A stretch of DNA of 64,000 nucleotides from Coriaria nepalensis (lineage: Eukaryota > Streptophyta > Magnoliopsida > Cucurbitales > Coriariaceae). This document shows positions 10,621-23,299 of the stretch, in pieces. The notes under the pieces are model-generated. The model made no database searches, was not told where the DNA came from, and saw only the letters and a list, made by a program, of their open reading frames with translations. The stretch spans positions 4,848,501 to 4,912,500 of the forward strand of contig CP114484.1 in the NCBI GenBank assembly GCA_027186245.1. Reading direction: 5' to 3'. How positions within the stretch are numbered: position 1 is the first letter of the stretch; each line of letters opens with the position of its first letter. Position numbers and translations under genes: made by a program.

Positions 10621-13600
10621 CTTATATAACTAGGTTATCCCTTTGAACTTAGATCTTGGGATCTCCAATCAACTAGGTGGGGTTTCCATTGTATTGACTT
10701 ACTCTTTCATGGGCTTTAGTCTCATTCCCCTTAATAATTTTTCAACTAATTCTCTATTTAACCTTTTAGTTAGGGATCCGCTATGTTATCATTTGATTTT
10801 ACATAGTCAATATGATAACTCCAGTAGAGAGTAGTTGTCTGATGGTATTATGTGATTGACATATATGTCTAGACTTACCATTATACATATTGCTCTATGA
10901 TCTTCCAATTGCAGAATGACTTTCGTAATGAATGCAAATTGTTGGCACAAGCTTTGACCACTTTGGAATATCCTCTAAGAATTGTCGTAACCATTATGCA
11001 TCTTCTCCACATATATCTAAAGCTATAAACTCAGATTTCATGGTAGTTCTGGCTGTAACAGTTTGTTTAGAGGATCTCCAAGAAACAGTTGCACATGTTA
11101 GTGTAAACACATGGCCACTAGTAGACTTTGAGTCTTTCATATCTGATATCCAGTTGACATCTGTGTACCCTTCTAGTATAATTGGATATCTATTATAGTG
11201 CAGTCCATAACTACGACTATACTGTAGCTACCCTAATACTCACACGATTCTTTTCCAGAGGTCATTCCTTGGATTACTTAAGAAATACTCTCGGCTTTAT
11301 TTTTACTCATGTGCAAACTAACATAGGTGTTTTTGCTACACCAGATCTTCTTTGCCAAATTTTCTAAGAATTTTATCTATGTAATGAGACGGACTCAGAA
11401 TGAGTCCGTTTGATGTCCTTGAGATTTTAATTCCCAAAATGACATCTGCTAGATGCATATCTTTCATGTCAAATTTAGAATTTTACTTTTTCTTGATAGA
11501 TTTCACTATCTTACCATCACTTACAACTATGAGCATGTCATCAACATAAAGGCACAAAATGACATCCATTTTATGTACTTTTCACGTGGACACATTTATC
11601 ACACGTTGATTTTGAAACCATTAGCCATCTTGTGTGATCAAATTTTTTATGCCATTGCTATGGTGCTTGCTTTAATCAGTATAAAGATTGCCATTAGCCA
11701 TGTAGATTTCTTCATTTAAATCTCCATTTAGAAAGACTATTTTCACATCCATTTGATGTACTTTTAGATTTCACAAAACAGCAATCGCAAGTATCATTAT
11801 AATGGAATTTATTCTTGTTATAGGAGAATATGTGTCACAATAATCAAGGCTTTCTCGTTGCTTATATCCCTTATTTACAAGTCTAGCATTGTACTTGTCA
11901 ATTGACCCATCAATTTACTACCTGGAGGAAGATCTACTAACTCCGAAGTGTGATTTTGTAAAATGGATTCAATTTCACTGTTGATAGCCTCTTTCCATAA
12001 AGGACCTCCAGATGCATTCATAACTTTCTTAAAAGTTGAAGGTTCACCTTCCAAAAGGAAAATTAGAAAATCTGGATTAAAAGATTTTTCTTTCCTAGCT
12101 CTTTTGCTACATTGAGGTTCAATTTCAACCTCTTATTCATCTTCTTGTTTTTGGTCTTGCCTAATTTTACTAATAGCCTCAAGTGTTCGTTTAGACGAAC
12201 TCGATTTCGCTTGTGACGTACATGAGAATACATGTTCAAAGAATGATGCATTTCTAGATTCTATTATCGTACTATTGTGAATGTCTAAGATTTTAGACTC
12301 ATGTACAAGAAATTGATATGCACTACTCTTATTTACCTATCCAATGAAGATGCAATCAATCATTTTCAGACCTATCTTTACCTTCTTTGGTGGAGGTACG
12401 ACTACTTTGGCAAGACACCCCCATACTAGAAAGAATTTATAGGAATATTTCTTACCTTTCCATAATTCATATGATGTCTTTTCAGCATCTTTTTAGAGTA
12501 CTTTATTTAAAAAGTAATTTTCCGACAAGACGGCTTCCCCCCACGTATTCTGAGGTAACCCAGAACTGATCAACATCGCATTCATCATTTCTTTTAAGGT
12601 ACGATTTTTCCTTTAAGCAACCCCATTTGATTAGGGAGAATAAGGAGCAATGGTTTGATGTATGATACCATGTTGTGCACATATTGCTTCAAATGGTACA
12701 ACATATTCACCACCTCGATCCCTTCTTAATTTATTTATTTTCTTATTGAGTTGATTGCAACTTCATTCTTAAAGAGAACAAATTTCTCTTAAGCTTCGTC
12801 CTTGTTTTCAACAAATACCCATAACTGTATTTTGTGCTATCATTGATAAAGGTAATAAAATATTTATTACAACCACTCGTTTGAATGGATTTCAAATCAC
12901 ATATATCATTATGGATTAAATCAAGTGGTTCAGTATTTCTTTCAATTGTTTGAAATGAAGACCTCGTTTATTTTGCCTCAACACAAGTCTCACAGTTATG
13001 TTTTGAATCAATTTAGAAGTTTGGTATGTGATCCATGTTAATTAATTTATGTAAAGAGTTATAATTAACATGTCCTAATCCACCATGCCATAGATTAGAA
13101 AACTCAAGCAAATAAGTAGAATAACTAGCTTTATTAATTTTTGGGATTACAGTCATTACATTCAGCTCGAAAAGCCCATCAGAAACATATCCCTTACCCA
13201 CATTCATTCCACTTTTGGAAACAACTATCTTATCATATTCAAAGACTAGACAAAATATGTGCTTGCACAAGAGTGAACCGGACACGAGATTCTTACGGAT
13301 TTCAAGCACATACAAAACGTTATTAAGAGTTAGCTTTTTTCTAGAAGTCATCTTCAAAGCCACATTGCCTTGACTAACTATCTTAGATTTGGTTGAATTT
13401 CCCATAAACAGCTTTTCTCCGTTAGCAATGGGCTCAAATGAAGTGAACATTCCTTTGTCTAAGCATATGTTCCTAGTGGCACTAGTATCAATCCACCATT
13501 CTCTCGAATTAGACCCCACCATATTCACTTCTGAAACCACAGCAACAAGACTGATATCAGAAATATCTTGGGTGAAGTCTTCCATTAGATTTGCTTCTTG

Positions 13601-13885
13601 GCTTCGTTTCTTCTTCGGTAGCCTGCAGTCCAAAGCTCTGTAACCCATCTTGTCACAGTTGAAGCATTTTCCTTAGAACTTTGACTACTTCTTATAGATT
13701 CCTCCTTATGGTTCCAATTTAGAATTTATTTTCTTGGGACCTCGAGAATATTCCACAACATTCGCTTTTGCTACATGTTGAGCGACTCTTTTCTTATCTG
13801 ATTTCCTATTATCTTCTTCAATATGAAGCCTAACAACCAAATTCATAATATTCATCTCTTTTATTTTCTTGTTCATCGAGCTTTC
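10620..13885 (-). mobile_element. Near-complete but inactive Ty1/copia gag-pol
   Basis: The minus strand reads, in order, a gag C-terminus, protease, integrase, reverse transcriptase and RNase H. Gag ends with a zinc knuckle CFNCDKMGYRALDC (about 13675-13632), where the usual His is Tyr. Protease shows WWIDTSATRNIC (about 13500), a degenerate DTGAT site. GAG-pre-integrase has LWHGGLGHVNYNSLHKL at about 13090-13040. Integrase includes [12 protein letters not shown] and the SSGLPQNTWGEA region at about 12580-12530. RT carries the catalytic YVDDM motif at about 11560-11540. RNase H ends near 10640 with NIADPLTK, RGMRLKP and LIGDPKI. Stops are frequent and the longest intact frame is 13013-13648. 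Gag is cut at about 13885 and no LTR pair was found. It resembles the Tork lineage (inferred). Confidence 0.9.
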
Positions 13886-15210
13886 TAGTTTGAAGTCAAA
13901 ATATCGAAATTTTAATTAAATTCAAATAAAAAGTTCATAGAAAGACCCGAATTACATGCTTCGTCTAATGATAGTTTTATGTTATATTAAATTGGTGAGT
14001 TCATATATTTCTCAAGTAAATTTACAATACCTAGAAAAATGAAAATCATGAACATGTGTACTCCCCAACCTAGCCATCAACTTACGAATCCTGTGTCCAT
14101 TGCTAATATACTTCTCGCCATGTAACCGACTTATGGTATGGTATTGGAGTAGTTTGTGTCGTCGTCTTCTTCTAGCGGTTCCAACGTCTCCGACCAGGTA
14201 AAGAAATTGCAATTATTCTACTAATAACATGAAAGGCAAATAGAAGTCATACACAATTAGCAAATTTGTGGTAATATATTAAAAAAAAATTAACAACTAA
14301 AGAACTGGTTTATGTGGAACTTCTATTCCATTTTTTGACCTCTGTGAAAATCATGAGAGTTGAGCTTGAAGAACCACAATTTGAACATCTAACGTATATG
14401 TATACTGCTTCTTTGGTTCTCAAAGAATTTTCATAATCTAATCAAACCAAGGTAATGAAATTGACAATGAGCAAAAGACAACTTTGCACTATAAGTTAAA
14501 AACATAAAAACAACAAAGCTGTACAGAATGTAATTTTTTTTTTCTCTTTGTTTAAATATTTTGTACGAAATGTATTTGAACACATTTTTTATAGAAAATT
14601 TTCCGAGGTTGTTTGCTTCAACAAACTACAGAGTGCGAGATCAAATAAAGAAAAATGAAAAAGAAATTTGTTTTTTCGTAACAAACCTGTAAACCAAGTT
14701 TGTTCAAACGAATCATAAAGCAAAATATGAAATCCTCTTGTAATTCGATATGCAACATAGAAACCGAAGAGTACCACCATCAGAAGAAAATTGAAGTAAA
14801 AATTTGCGGAAAAGTTTATACCTTACTCGATCAAGAGCTTAGAAGAGGGAAAAAAAGAACATATGTTTGAATCAGATATTGTGATGGAGATTGTCTCGAG
14901 CGGAGCGCCTAGGGATGGAGAAGATGAAGGTTTGAGAGAAGAGGGGGAAGAAAATCGGTTTTAATTTCTATTCCGTAGGGCGATGATGAAGATGAAGCTT
15001 TGAGTTTGTGGGGTAAATTTTTAGTTTAATTAAATTTAGGTGTTCCAAATATATTATAACTTTAACCATCAAAATTGATTTATTTAAAATTTATTTATCC
15101 ATCCTTATACAACTAAACAAACAATGAGGAATCAATCATTTCATTCCCTCTCCAAATTCACAAGATGAGAATAAGATTTACAAACTATTGGCTTTAGTGC
15201 AAGTGGAAAA
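13886..15210 (-). other. Spacer with a possible host-gene exon fragment on the minus strand
   Basis: On the minus strand a purine/pyrimidine-biased leader (about 14960-14840) ends in a donor-like AAGGTATAA. It is followed by a frame at 14589-14780 with hydrophobic LLMVVLFGFYVAY then FEQTWFTG, before another donor-like CAGGTTTGT. A further short frame is at 14012-14212. This could be a 5' end of a membrane-protein gene or a captured gene fragment. I do not recognise it, and without longer exons the call is weak. Confidence 0.2.
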
Positions 15211-16690
15211 TTAAAAGTATAATGCTTCTCAAGCCAATTAGATGTGATCTGATAAAGTCATTTACTTATGTAAATCAGTCTTGATCTGTATAAGCTATAA
15301 ACTAAACGAATACTTTGTATTTAAATGGACATTTAATCTATTATATTGGCTGTCATTATGTTGTAAATGACATTATATGCATATTGTATGACATACCCTA
15401 TAGATTTCTAGATCTTAAATATGTACTTGGAACTGTGATAGTGATCACGCTCAGAGAGATCTAAGTAGCTTGATATCTAAGATCCAAAATGTTTATAGTT
15501 GTATGATTGTCATGATGAGATAATGAAATCCATAAATACTATTACATACACTATATTCTTCGAGAGAAGAATGATGATTTCATAATCATCAATATTAGAG
15601 ACTATCAAGATAGGCATTACATGACTAGTAGAGACTTAATCATTGAATATGATCACTAGATGAGTCTCAATATTAATAATATTGACTGTTAATGTGACTT
15701 ATCAAATTGCTATTATACTTATGATTCTTAGACTTGAGATCACTATAGTATTGATATACCGCATATCATTCTTTCATGTCACTAGATATGATTATGGTTA
15801 AGAGTCATTAAAAAGGTGAACCATTGGGTATGTGTTCTTGTACGAGTAGTATATAAGATGATAAGATGAGATCCATCACCTTTATATTTGAGGAAGAAGC
15901 CTATGAGTGATGTCTCTTAATGAAATATGGTAGTATGGTATGAAAATAGTTTCTGTAAATTCATTCTCTAAGTTGCATAAGAACTCACATGATTCATATG
16001 GTCCGTCTAGTAAAGTTTAACAATCAAACCATGTCTTAAGACTGATCAAGCTTATGGCATAGATTGAATGACTATTCTGGTATGGTAATAGTCACCACAG
16101 GTTCTTTTGGAGGCTCCAAACTACTTTTTATTTCATGGGTAGTCTATGGGCCTTCCCAGAGGCCAACATAGACTTGGTGGTTTAAGTAAATTGATCATTG
16201 ATCATAAAAATGATCGAATTAACTATTTAATTTAAAAGTTTGTTTAAGGGTAAACGGTCCAATCTTTAGATTTGATAAAACTCACAAATTATTTTAGGGT
16301 CCACTTACCGGCGAAATATAGAATCTATTCGGTCACACATATAAGAACGAATGATTTTGGTTGAAATCATATTTGGAGAAATTTGACTTGTTTTTAGAGA
16401 ACTTAATTTAAAAGTTAAATTATTAATTAGTCTAATTTATTAAGTAAGTAAATTATTAATCATTAATTATTAAATTGACTAAATAAGTTTATAAATGGAA
16501 ATTTAATAAATTTAGAATCCTACAATATTTGTCAGGTCAAAGGAAAAACGTTTTTGGTCATTAAAGAGTTAATGGGCCAAATTGAGTTATTGGATCAAGT
16601 CCTAAATTGTGTTTGAATTTTACTAAATAAAATTGGATGAAAAATTTAGATTAAGTTACACATAAAATTGAGTTGTTGGGAAGTTATACT
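15211..16690 (+). mobile_element. LTR copy A of the dominant copia LTR family
   Basis: It starts after a polypurine-like AAGTGGAAAAT that overlaps a trace of the copia RNase H end (WL-stop-CKW, about 15188-15212). Shared landmarks with the other copies are a GTGATAGTGATCACGCTC-type block (about 15435), a CTTAGACTTGAGATCAC-type block (about 15727), CCATTGGGTATGTGTTC (about 15822), and TTAATGGGCCAAATTGAG (about 16568). The 3' boundary is uncertain. Confidence 0.7.
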
Positions 16691-17456
16691 TCTTTTAAAA
16701 AAAAACTAGTAACTATAAAGACAACCTGAAAGTGTTAAGATAATAACTTAGATGCAATTGCCTATCTAAAGTTATCAACTTTCTAAGGATTAGATAACTT
16801 TCAATATAGATATAGCCTAAACACTTTAAGACTATCTACAAAGTTATTAACTTTCTTGATTTTGAACTCTAAAATATAATAATTTTCATTGTTGTTGGAA
16901 AAACTTCCTTTTAACATTAGAACTTTTCTAATTCAAGAGGATGTAATTTTATAAGAATATTTTAATTTGAAGAACTTTTTTATCAAATCAAATTATAGTT
17001 CATTAATTATTGTCCAATTCAAGCATTTCAAAGTATTTCAATTGTCATAAAAATTAAAACTTCACAACTTTCATTGTTATATTTAATTTTTCAAATTAAA
17101 TACTTTAAATGCTCATGAATTGGGCCCTTCATTAATTGATGTGGAATTTAATGTTTTATGATTTTTGTAACACTTCAAATTGCATGTCAATTAACATTAA
17201 TGAAATCAACATAAAACATTTAAATTTCGTAAACAAACTTTCCGAACATTTTGATTTTTCGTATTGTCCCATTTAATGAATGAACCAATCCAAGCCAAAA
17301 ATTAACATGTCAAGCGTAAAAGGCCGGTTCAAGCCCATTATTCCTTTCAAATGGAAACTATCCATAAATTTACTAGATAAGGAAGATCCACTTCCACCCA
17401 TGGGCTGCTACCGCTGCCACACGCACGCAATCAAGTAGCGGCATATGCGGTGGTCT
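16691..17456. other. AT-rich spacer with a short inverted repeat
   Basis: No gene seen. Arms AATTTAATGTTTTATG (17145-17160) and CATAAAACATTTAAATT (17210-17226) are inverted with a loop of about 50 bp. Confidence 0.5.
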
Positions 17457-18080
17457 GCTGCCACCCACTGTGCCCTAGGTGGTGGAACCAAGTTACCCAA
17501 AAGGTCAAGGTAATGTCACTTTCAAAAATTTCCAGCGATTTAAAATCAAAATCCATAAAATATCACCAAAAATACACGAAAAAGATAAAGAAGCATTGAT
17601 CAGATTCAACCGAAAATTCTAACATAAAACTTAAGGCTCTAATACTATTGTAAGTTAATGTGTCTTTGCTTATCCAGGGCAGAATACCATTTAAAAAAAA
17701 TAGTATCCGAATGTCTAATACGTTCAAATACCTCAAGATCTAAGGTTGCACACTATGTTTGCACATCCTGAAATCACAATTCATTTTCAATTTCTAAACT
17801 AACTAATAATCTAGAAATTAAAATTAGATTAGAGAAGAGATATATGAGGCTATCCAACTCCTCCAAGAACCGGACGGTTCTTCATTGCCCCCCTACTTAA
17901 GCCGCTAGGCCCTAAGCTCCGTCGTCGCTGCCACCCACTGTGCCGAAGGTGGCGGAGCCAAGTTACCCAAAAGTTAAGGGTAATGTCACTTTCCAAAATT
18001 TCCAGCGATTATAGTTTTCACAAAAATTCATAAAATATCACCAAAAATACACAAAAGAGATAAAGAAGCATTGATTAGTT
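17457..18080. repeat. Direct repeats of about 150 bp, 471 bp apart
   Basis: Copy 1 at about 17457-17605 and copy 2 at about 17928-18080 share GCTGCCACCCACTGTGCC, CAAGTTACCCAAAAG, GTAATGTCACTTTC and CATAAAATATCACCAAAAAT. Between them, near 17640, the minus strand reads CAATAGTATTAGAGCC, close to the initiator-Met-tRNA primer binding site TGGTATCAGAGC. This may therefore be the leader of a minus-oriented LTR element. That part is inference. Confidence 0.6.
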
Positions 18081-18114
18081 TTAGGGTTTATTTTCTTTCT
18101 CATTAGGGGAGCAC

Positions 18115-18500
18115 ACACGGTAAGTTGGAAGAGGCTTAACACATTGTAGTGACCGAAGTGGCGAACAAAGTTGTTTGGATGAAGAAGTTCATAACCGAAC
18201 ATGAAGTGGTCCATAGCATCCCTGATCCCATAGTTGTAACTGTGAGCAACGGTGCCATTATGTAAGTAAAGGAACCAAGGTCTCATAAAAAATGCAAACA
18301 CATGCTATGACTGTTCCACCTCATCGAAGAAATAATCAGAAGAGGTGATGTGAATATCGAGCGAGTCGATAATGATGATAACATTGTTAGTCCACTCAAG
18401 GCACTTCCCAATAAACGTTTGATCAACATCTTGGAAAATTGGGAATTAGATTAAAAAATGGTTGGCATATAGAATGATTGGGTTTAGCGTGAATGGGAGA
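18115..18500 (+). pseudogene. Copia RNase H C-terminal remnant attached to LTR copy B
   Basis: The plus strand reads VVWMKKFI, SIPDPIVV and SNGAIM, followed after a stop and frame slip by KEPRSHKKCKHML, FHLIEEIIRRGDV and DNIVSPLKALP. These match the end of copia RNase H (VWMKKF--ELGVVPSI-DP-, DNNGAI, KEPRSH-KSKH, NIADPLTKPL). It ends in a polypurine tract GAATGGGAGAT at about 18490-18500, immediately before LTR copy B, as expected for the 3' end of an element. It is broken by stops. Confidence 0.8.
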
Positions 18501-18501
18501 T

Positions 18502-20990
18502 TGAAAGTTATATGTATGTCAAGCCACTTGGTTTGACACAAAAAGGCATGTAGACTTTGTACATATGATTTTTTTTATATAAAATGTTAGCAAATTAATA
18601 TATTTGATATAATTATCATTAATAATGGCATTCATTATTTATCATATTTATTCTACTGTTAAAAAATAGTAGTATATGTGCTTACTATATATATCATGAG
18701 CCTAGAACTTTAGGTTATACACTTCAATCGTGATGGTGATCATATTGGTTGAACGTCAAGATGCTTAAAACCTCAAGATCTGAGTAGTTCAAAATCATAG
18801 AATTATGGAGATATGATATTAAAAATTTTGTAAGACTATTAAATGTGTTATTCTTAATTGTTAAGAATGGTTTGACCCCATGACCATTCATATTAGAAGA
18901 ATATTAGATTAAGCATGTAGGTACTTGGTAGAGACTAAATTCATTGAACGTGATAATTAGATAACCTTAATGATAATTCTATTAATCTGTTAATAAGGGC
19001 TATCTGGTGACTCTATGCTTTAGTGATTCATAGATCTAAGATCACTATGAAATATTATACTTGGAATTCTATATTTAGACGTTATCCTAAAATATCTGAG
19101 TCAAGGATCTAAGCAGGATAAATAATTAGGTATAGAGTATGAAGTATGAAGGCTGTGAGTGATCAAGATAGGATCTTTCACTCTAGTATAAAAGAGAAAA
19201 AAATCTAATGACACAATATGCTCGTTTATGTAATAAATAAATTCTTATAAGGTAGTATGGTAAGAAAATAGTATTTTATAAAGCCATTGTCTCCATTAGA
19301 TAGACATATATTATTCATATGATTTATCATTTAGGGTTTAGTAGTAGGTTATACCGTATGACGTATCAGAATATTTGACAAATAAAAATATTAAATAACA
19401 TAATATTAGTCATACAAGTTTTTTCAGAAAAAATTTTAAACTTCTCATCTCATAGTTACACTTGACACCTTACTAGAAGTTAATTTTGGTTTGGAAGATT
19501 TAGCATATGTTTGAGTGGGGGGGAAGGAAATGAAGAGAGTTTCATTAGAGGGAAGAGAGTTTCGTTAGAGGATAGGAATGGGAGGAAATGGATCTTAAAA
19601 TTCCTTTTTGATGTTTGAAAATTTTTTAATAAGTAGAGATTTTTATTTCTCTCGATTATTTGGTTGGTTTCATAAAAGAGAGGAAAAAAACGTTTTGATA
19701 CATTTATAATAACATCTCTAATAATAAATATTTAATTAGATAATAATGTCAATATGGTAAAAATGCCTTTTATTAAAAATATTTCCTTCACTTCCCTCCC
19801 AATCTCTCTAGAGAGGGGTCAAAATTTGGAAAAAGTTTTCCTCACTCTCCCTTCCCTCCCCTCACTCTCCATTCTTAAAATCATAACCAAACAAGGGAAT
19901 GAAACTTAAAAAAAACAAATCCTCTCCTTTTTCTCCCTTCCCTTCCAACCAAACACATGCTTGGGTTAAATTATTATGAGATAATTAAGATTAATTATTT
20001 ACTTTGAAATGTAGTTTCATATAAAATTATGAAATGTCATAAATTCTATCATGTTGTCAATACGTATATAGAACCTAACTGGTCGCACACATAAAAAATT
20101 AGAAGTAGCTCAAAGGTTATTTTCATAATCGAAGGATATAAAGGAAAAATTATATTAATAATGAGATTAGTGAGTACACTAGTAAAAGTAAAGAAATTAA
20201 TTTATTACCTTGATGTCATGTAATACTATTAGCACAAGTCATATTGGTTAATTATAAATTAATTATTTACTAAAAGAATTTGAACTAATTAATATGAATA
20301 ATTAATTTATTCTTAATTATATGAATTGAAATAAATTCATGTAAGGTTCAAAGTGGCCAAAATTGATTTTAAGAAATCAAAGAGCAATTTGATAATTTGT
20401 TTAATAACACTATCAATTATTGACAATTAAGTAAAATACAAACTTAGTCAAACATCATACCATGGCCAACCATAGCATATGAGAAAGAGTTGATTTACTT
20501 CTTAATTAATTAAATGATAATTATGATTAATTAAAATAATTATCATAAAGTATTATTTGATTAAAATAATAAGAGTTTTACTTGAAATAAATGTTCTTCT
20601 GCCATCATGCATAGCTGGCTAAGAAATGTACCAAACATGTGAGTATGTTTCTTAATTAATAAATAATAAACAAAATAATTATTAGGACGCACTATTTAAT
20701 TAAAATAATTAGAGTCTTACTAGGATAAGTAACCGCGTGCCTTCACTATAAATAGGACTCTAACGATCTTTGCATTGTCTATCTTCTAAGCATAGAGCGG
20801 CCAAAATTTTTAAAAGTAGAATTTAGACGGTTTATAAGATAAACATCCTGAATTATAAATTAGTGTTTTTGGATTAAGATTCGAGGCCAAACACTTGAAT
20901 ATTTTTATAGTTGTATGGCCAGTCGACCACATTTGGAGGAGAAGCTCATTTCTGACTATCAAATTCATTTAGGATCCGAACACCAGTTAA
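18502..20990 (+). mobile_element. LTR copy B (3' LTR) of the dominant family, interrupted by a MITE
   Basis: It begins TGAAAGTTATATG directly after the polypurine tract. It shares the family blocks (ATTAATATATTTGATAT-type start, GTGATGGTGATCATATTG at about 18731, AGATCTAAGATCACTATG at about 19031, AACCTAACTGGTCGCACAC at about 20071). A TATA box CTATAAATAG lies at 20746-20755, consistent with an LTR promoter. A MITE occupies 19502-19961. The right end is approximate. Confidence 0.7.
19502..19961. mobile_element. MITE inserted in LTR copy B
   Basis: Left end AGCATATGTTTGAGTGGG. The reverse complement of the right end reads AGCATGTGTTTGGTTGGAAG, giving terminal inverted repeats. The body is purine-rich on the left and pyrimidine-rich on the right, with no coding capacity. 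The related LTR at 34980-35040 lacks it: its GGTTTTGAGGTTTGAGTT continues straight into the sequence found right of the MITE here, which serves as an empty site. Confidence 0.7.
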
Positions 20991-20999
20991 ATTACCATA

Positions 21000-23290
21000 T
21001 CCGTTGAACCGTAGTTTCGTGTAAACTTACACTACTCTCAGCTGTCAAGGACGCAAAACCTTGTTTAGTTCATGGGTCAACTGTTTCAAATAGGAAAGGA
21101 CAATTCCATGCATGATAAAAGAGAAAATATCACCAGAATCTTCCCAGCCATTATGAGGCCGATATTTAGGAAAAAAAAAAAAACGTTTGGATTGCGCAAT
21201 CAAGTAAAAGGTATATTTCCTTAAGATGTATATATTCAATTAATGGCCGAGATATCATGAAACGTACACAAGTCATTTTACCCACGCTGCTCTTTTATTC
21301 TGTGATAACTTATAACTTTAATATTGGAGGGCTTTTTGTCAGACAAAACCCCACCATCTTTCTATTAACTTCGAGGTGGAGGCACCGAGCAGCCGTGGCA
21401 ATGCTATTGATTATCAATTTTTGCATCCACTCATGTCTTATGAGTGAATTGAGCACCACTATACGCCAATGCCCTCGTTATACAAGATCTCGCCCAATTA
21501 AACTCTGTTGTCACTAAAGCTATAGACAGATTAGCAGTAAATACTCCAAATGTCGAATGTAATCATTGTTAAACCAAATACCAAAAGCAAACAAACCAAA
21601 CAAATAAACATACATATTCAAGTATATAGTTATGAGTAGTCATCATTTGGACAAATCTTGGAGTAGGGCTAAGATTATCCTTACAATGGAAATCACCATT
21701 TGAATGGTATACATACATACATCTCATGCTATTCTTGAAGGCATTGATTGATTCTCTGTCTCAAGTCTTTCGCCGTATCAAGGAGTAGAGATTTGTTCGT
21801 ACAACCTTTATTTTCCTCAAGATTTTGTGTTACTGTCATCCACAATATTAATTAGCTAGGCGTACCATAATTAACGTTTTAACTTTTATGTACTAGTAGT
21901 AGTATGCAGCATGGTCCAGATCAGCAGATCTGTTATTGTCCGTATGCGTGCATCTTCTCTAATTTCTTAATTTCTCACTTACCTTCTTTGAATTTGGATG
22001 ATTTAATGACACGGTTGTCTATTTTCTAGTCTATTTCACATGTTCTTCGTCCACCTCTCTATTCTAACTATCCTATTCACATTCATTCATTTCATTTTCT
22101 TCTAATAAGTAATGTAGACCAATTGTTCTTAAACAGCTGATTACTCATATGCTATTCTGATATCATATAATATCATGATTACTTAAATTTGTTGGATTTC
22201 TTGGTTAAATTGTAAAAAAAATTGAAATGTTCAAGGCCCGGCCTTTAATGCATTCTAATATTGAAAACTTAGAAAGTTATTAAAAGTGTTATAAGAGTAT
22301 TCACATATTTTGAAAAATACATATTTGCCATTATTTGTATTATTTAAAGAATATAAATAAAATTTATTCCACCGGTTAGCTATTTCCCACATTATTTTGT
22401 GCTTATTAGGCAGACTTGACTATAAATTTTGTAAAAAACAGTTACTAACCCTTGGTCAACAACTATTAAATTTGGAAATTCAAAAAGCTAATCGTTGAAA
22501 ACCCAGTTAAAGTATTTTTACGAAACAATGTGACTATTGGTATAACTGTTTTACCCAATATGTGTCATAATTGTCTATATATAGAGAAATATGGAGAAGA
22601 GTTAAACACTCTGTCTTCTTTCTATTTTTCTACTGTTAGACTATCATAAATGTTCATACATTCACTTGTTAATTTTTTACTTTTATTTGGTGCAATTTAC
22701 TAGCTATAAGGCTTATCATATTACAAAAATTCATCTCATTCAAACCAACAAATAATACCAAAATGTTGAAAAAATATTTGTAAAAGAGCGTATTCACAAA
22801 TATTTTAAGTATGGTTTCCAAAATCCACTAGCAATTAATTCTCTCCTAGTCCTAAATTGTTAGTAATGATCCCAAAAAATTAATTCAAACAGGCTAAACT
22901 TAAGACGAGAACACCTTTTGTCTCGAAAGGATTGTTTGGTTACACAAGAAATAAAAATAAGAATAGAAAAGAAGAATAATAATAGAGTAAAATGTATTAT
23001 TATGAGATTTAAGAAGTTTTGAAAATTACTTGTGCTATAATACAATTTAAAAAATACGTAAAATACTATATAGAGTGATTTCCACCAATGACACATATTT
23101 TGGTAGAGATGAAGGAATGATTTTTTTCATTCTAGTGGAAATGGTAAAATCATTCCTACTTCACCAGTTTTTTAACAAAACAGTAGAAGGTGAAGATTGA
23201 AGACTATCTCTATGGTAAAAAATGAAAATTATATACCAATCAAGTCAATCGGTTAGTCCCGATGGAGCATATAGACTTTAGATAGATAAT
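21000..23290. other. Intergenic; one protein-like scrap near 21.4-21.6 kb
   Basis: Mostly AT-rich with nothing recognised. On the plus strand 21467-21568 reads openly as NALVIQDLAQLNSVVTKAID followed by RLAVNTPNVECNHC, and just upstream NFEVEAPSSRGNA and LHPLMSYE appear in a different frame from one another's continuation. This suggests a decayed coding fragment of unknown family. No domain call is possible. Confidence 0.3.
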
Positions 23291-23299
23291 CTTTTTGAT

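Noticed and set aside
13389..13643. Plus-strand open frame opposite the copia gag-protease
   Set aside because: It is the antisense shadow of the well-supported minus-strand copia frame 13013-13648.
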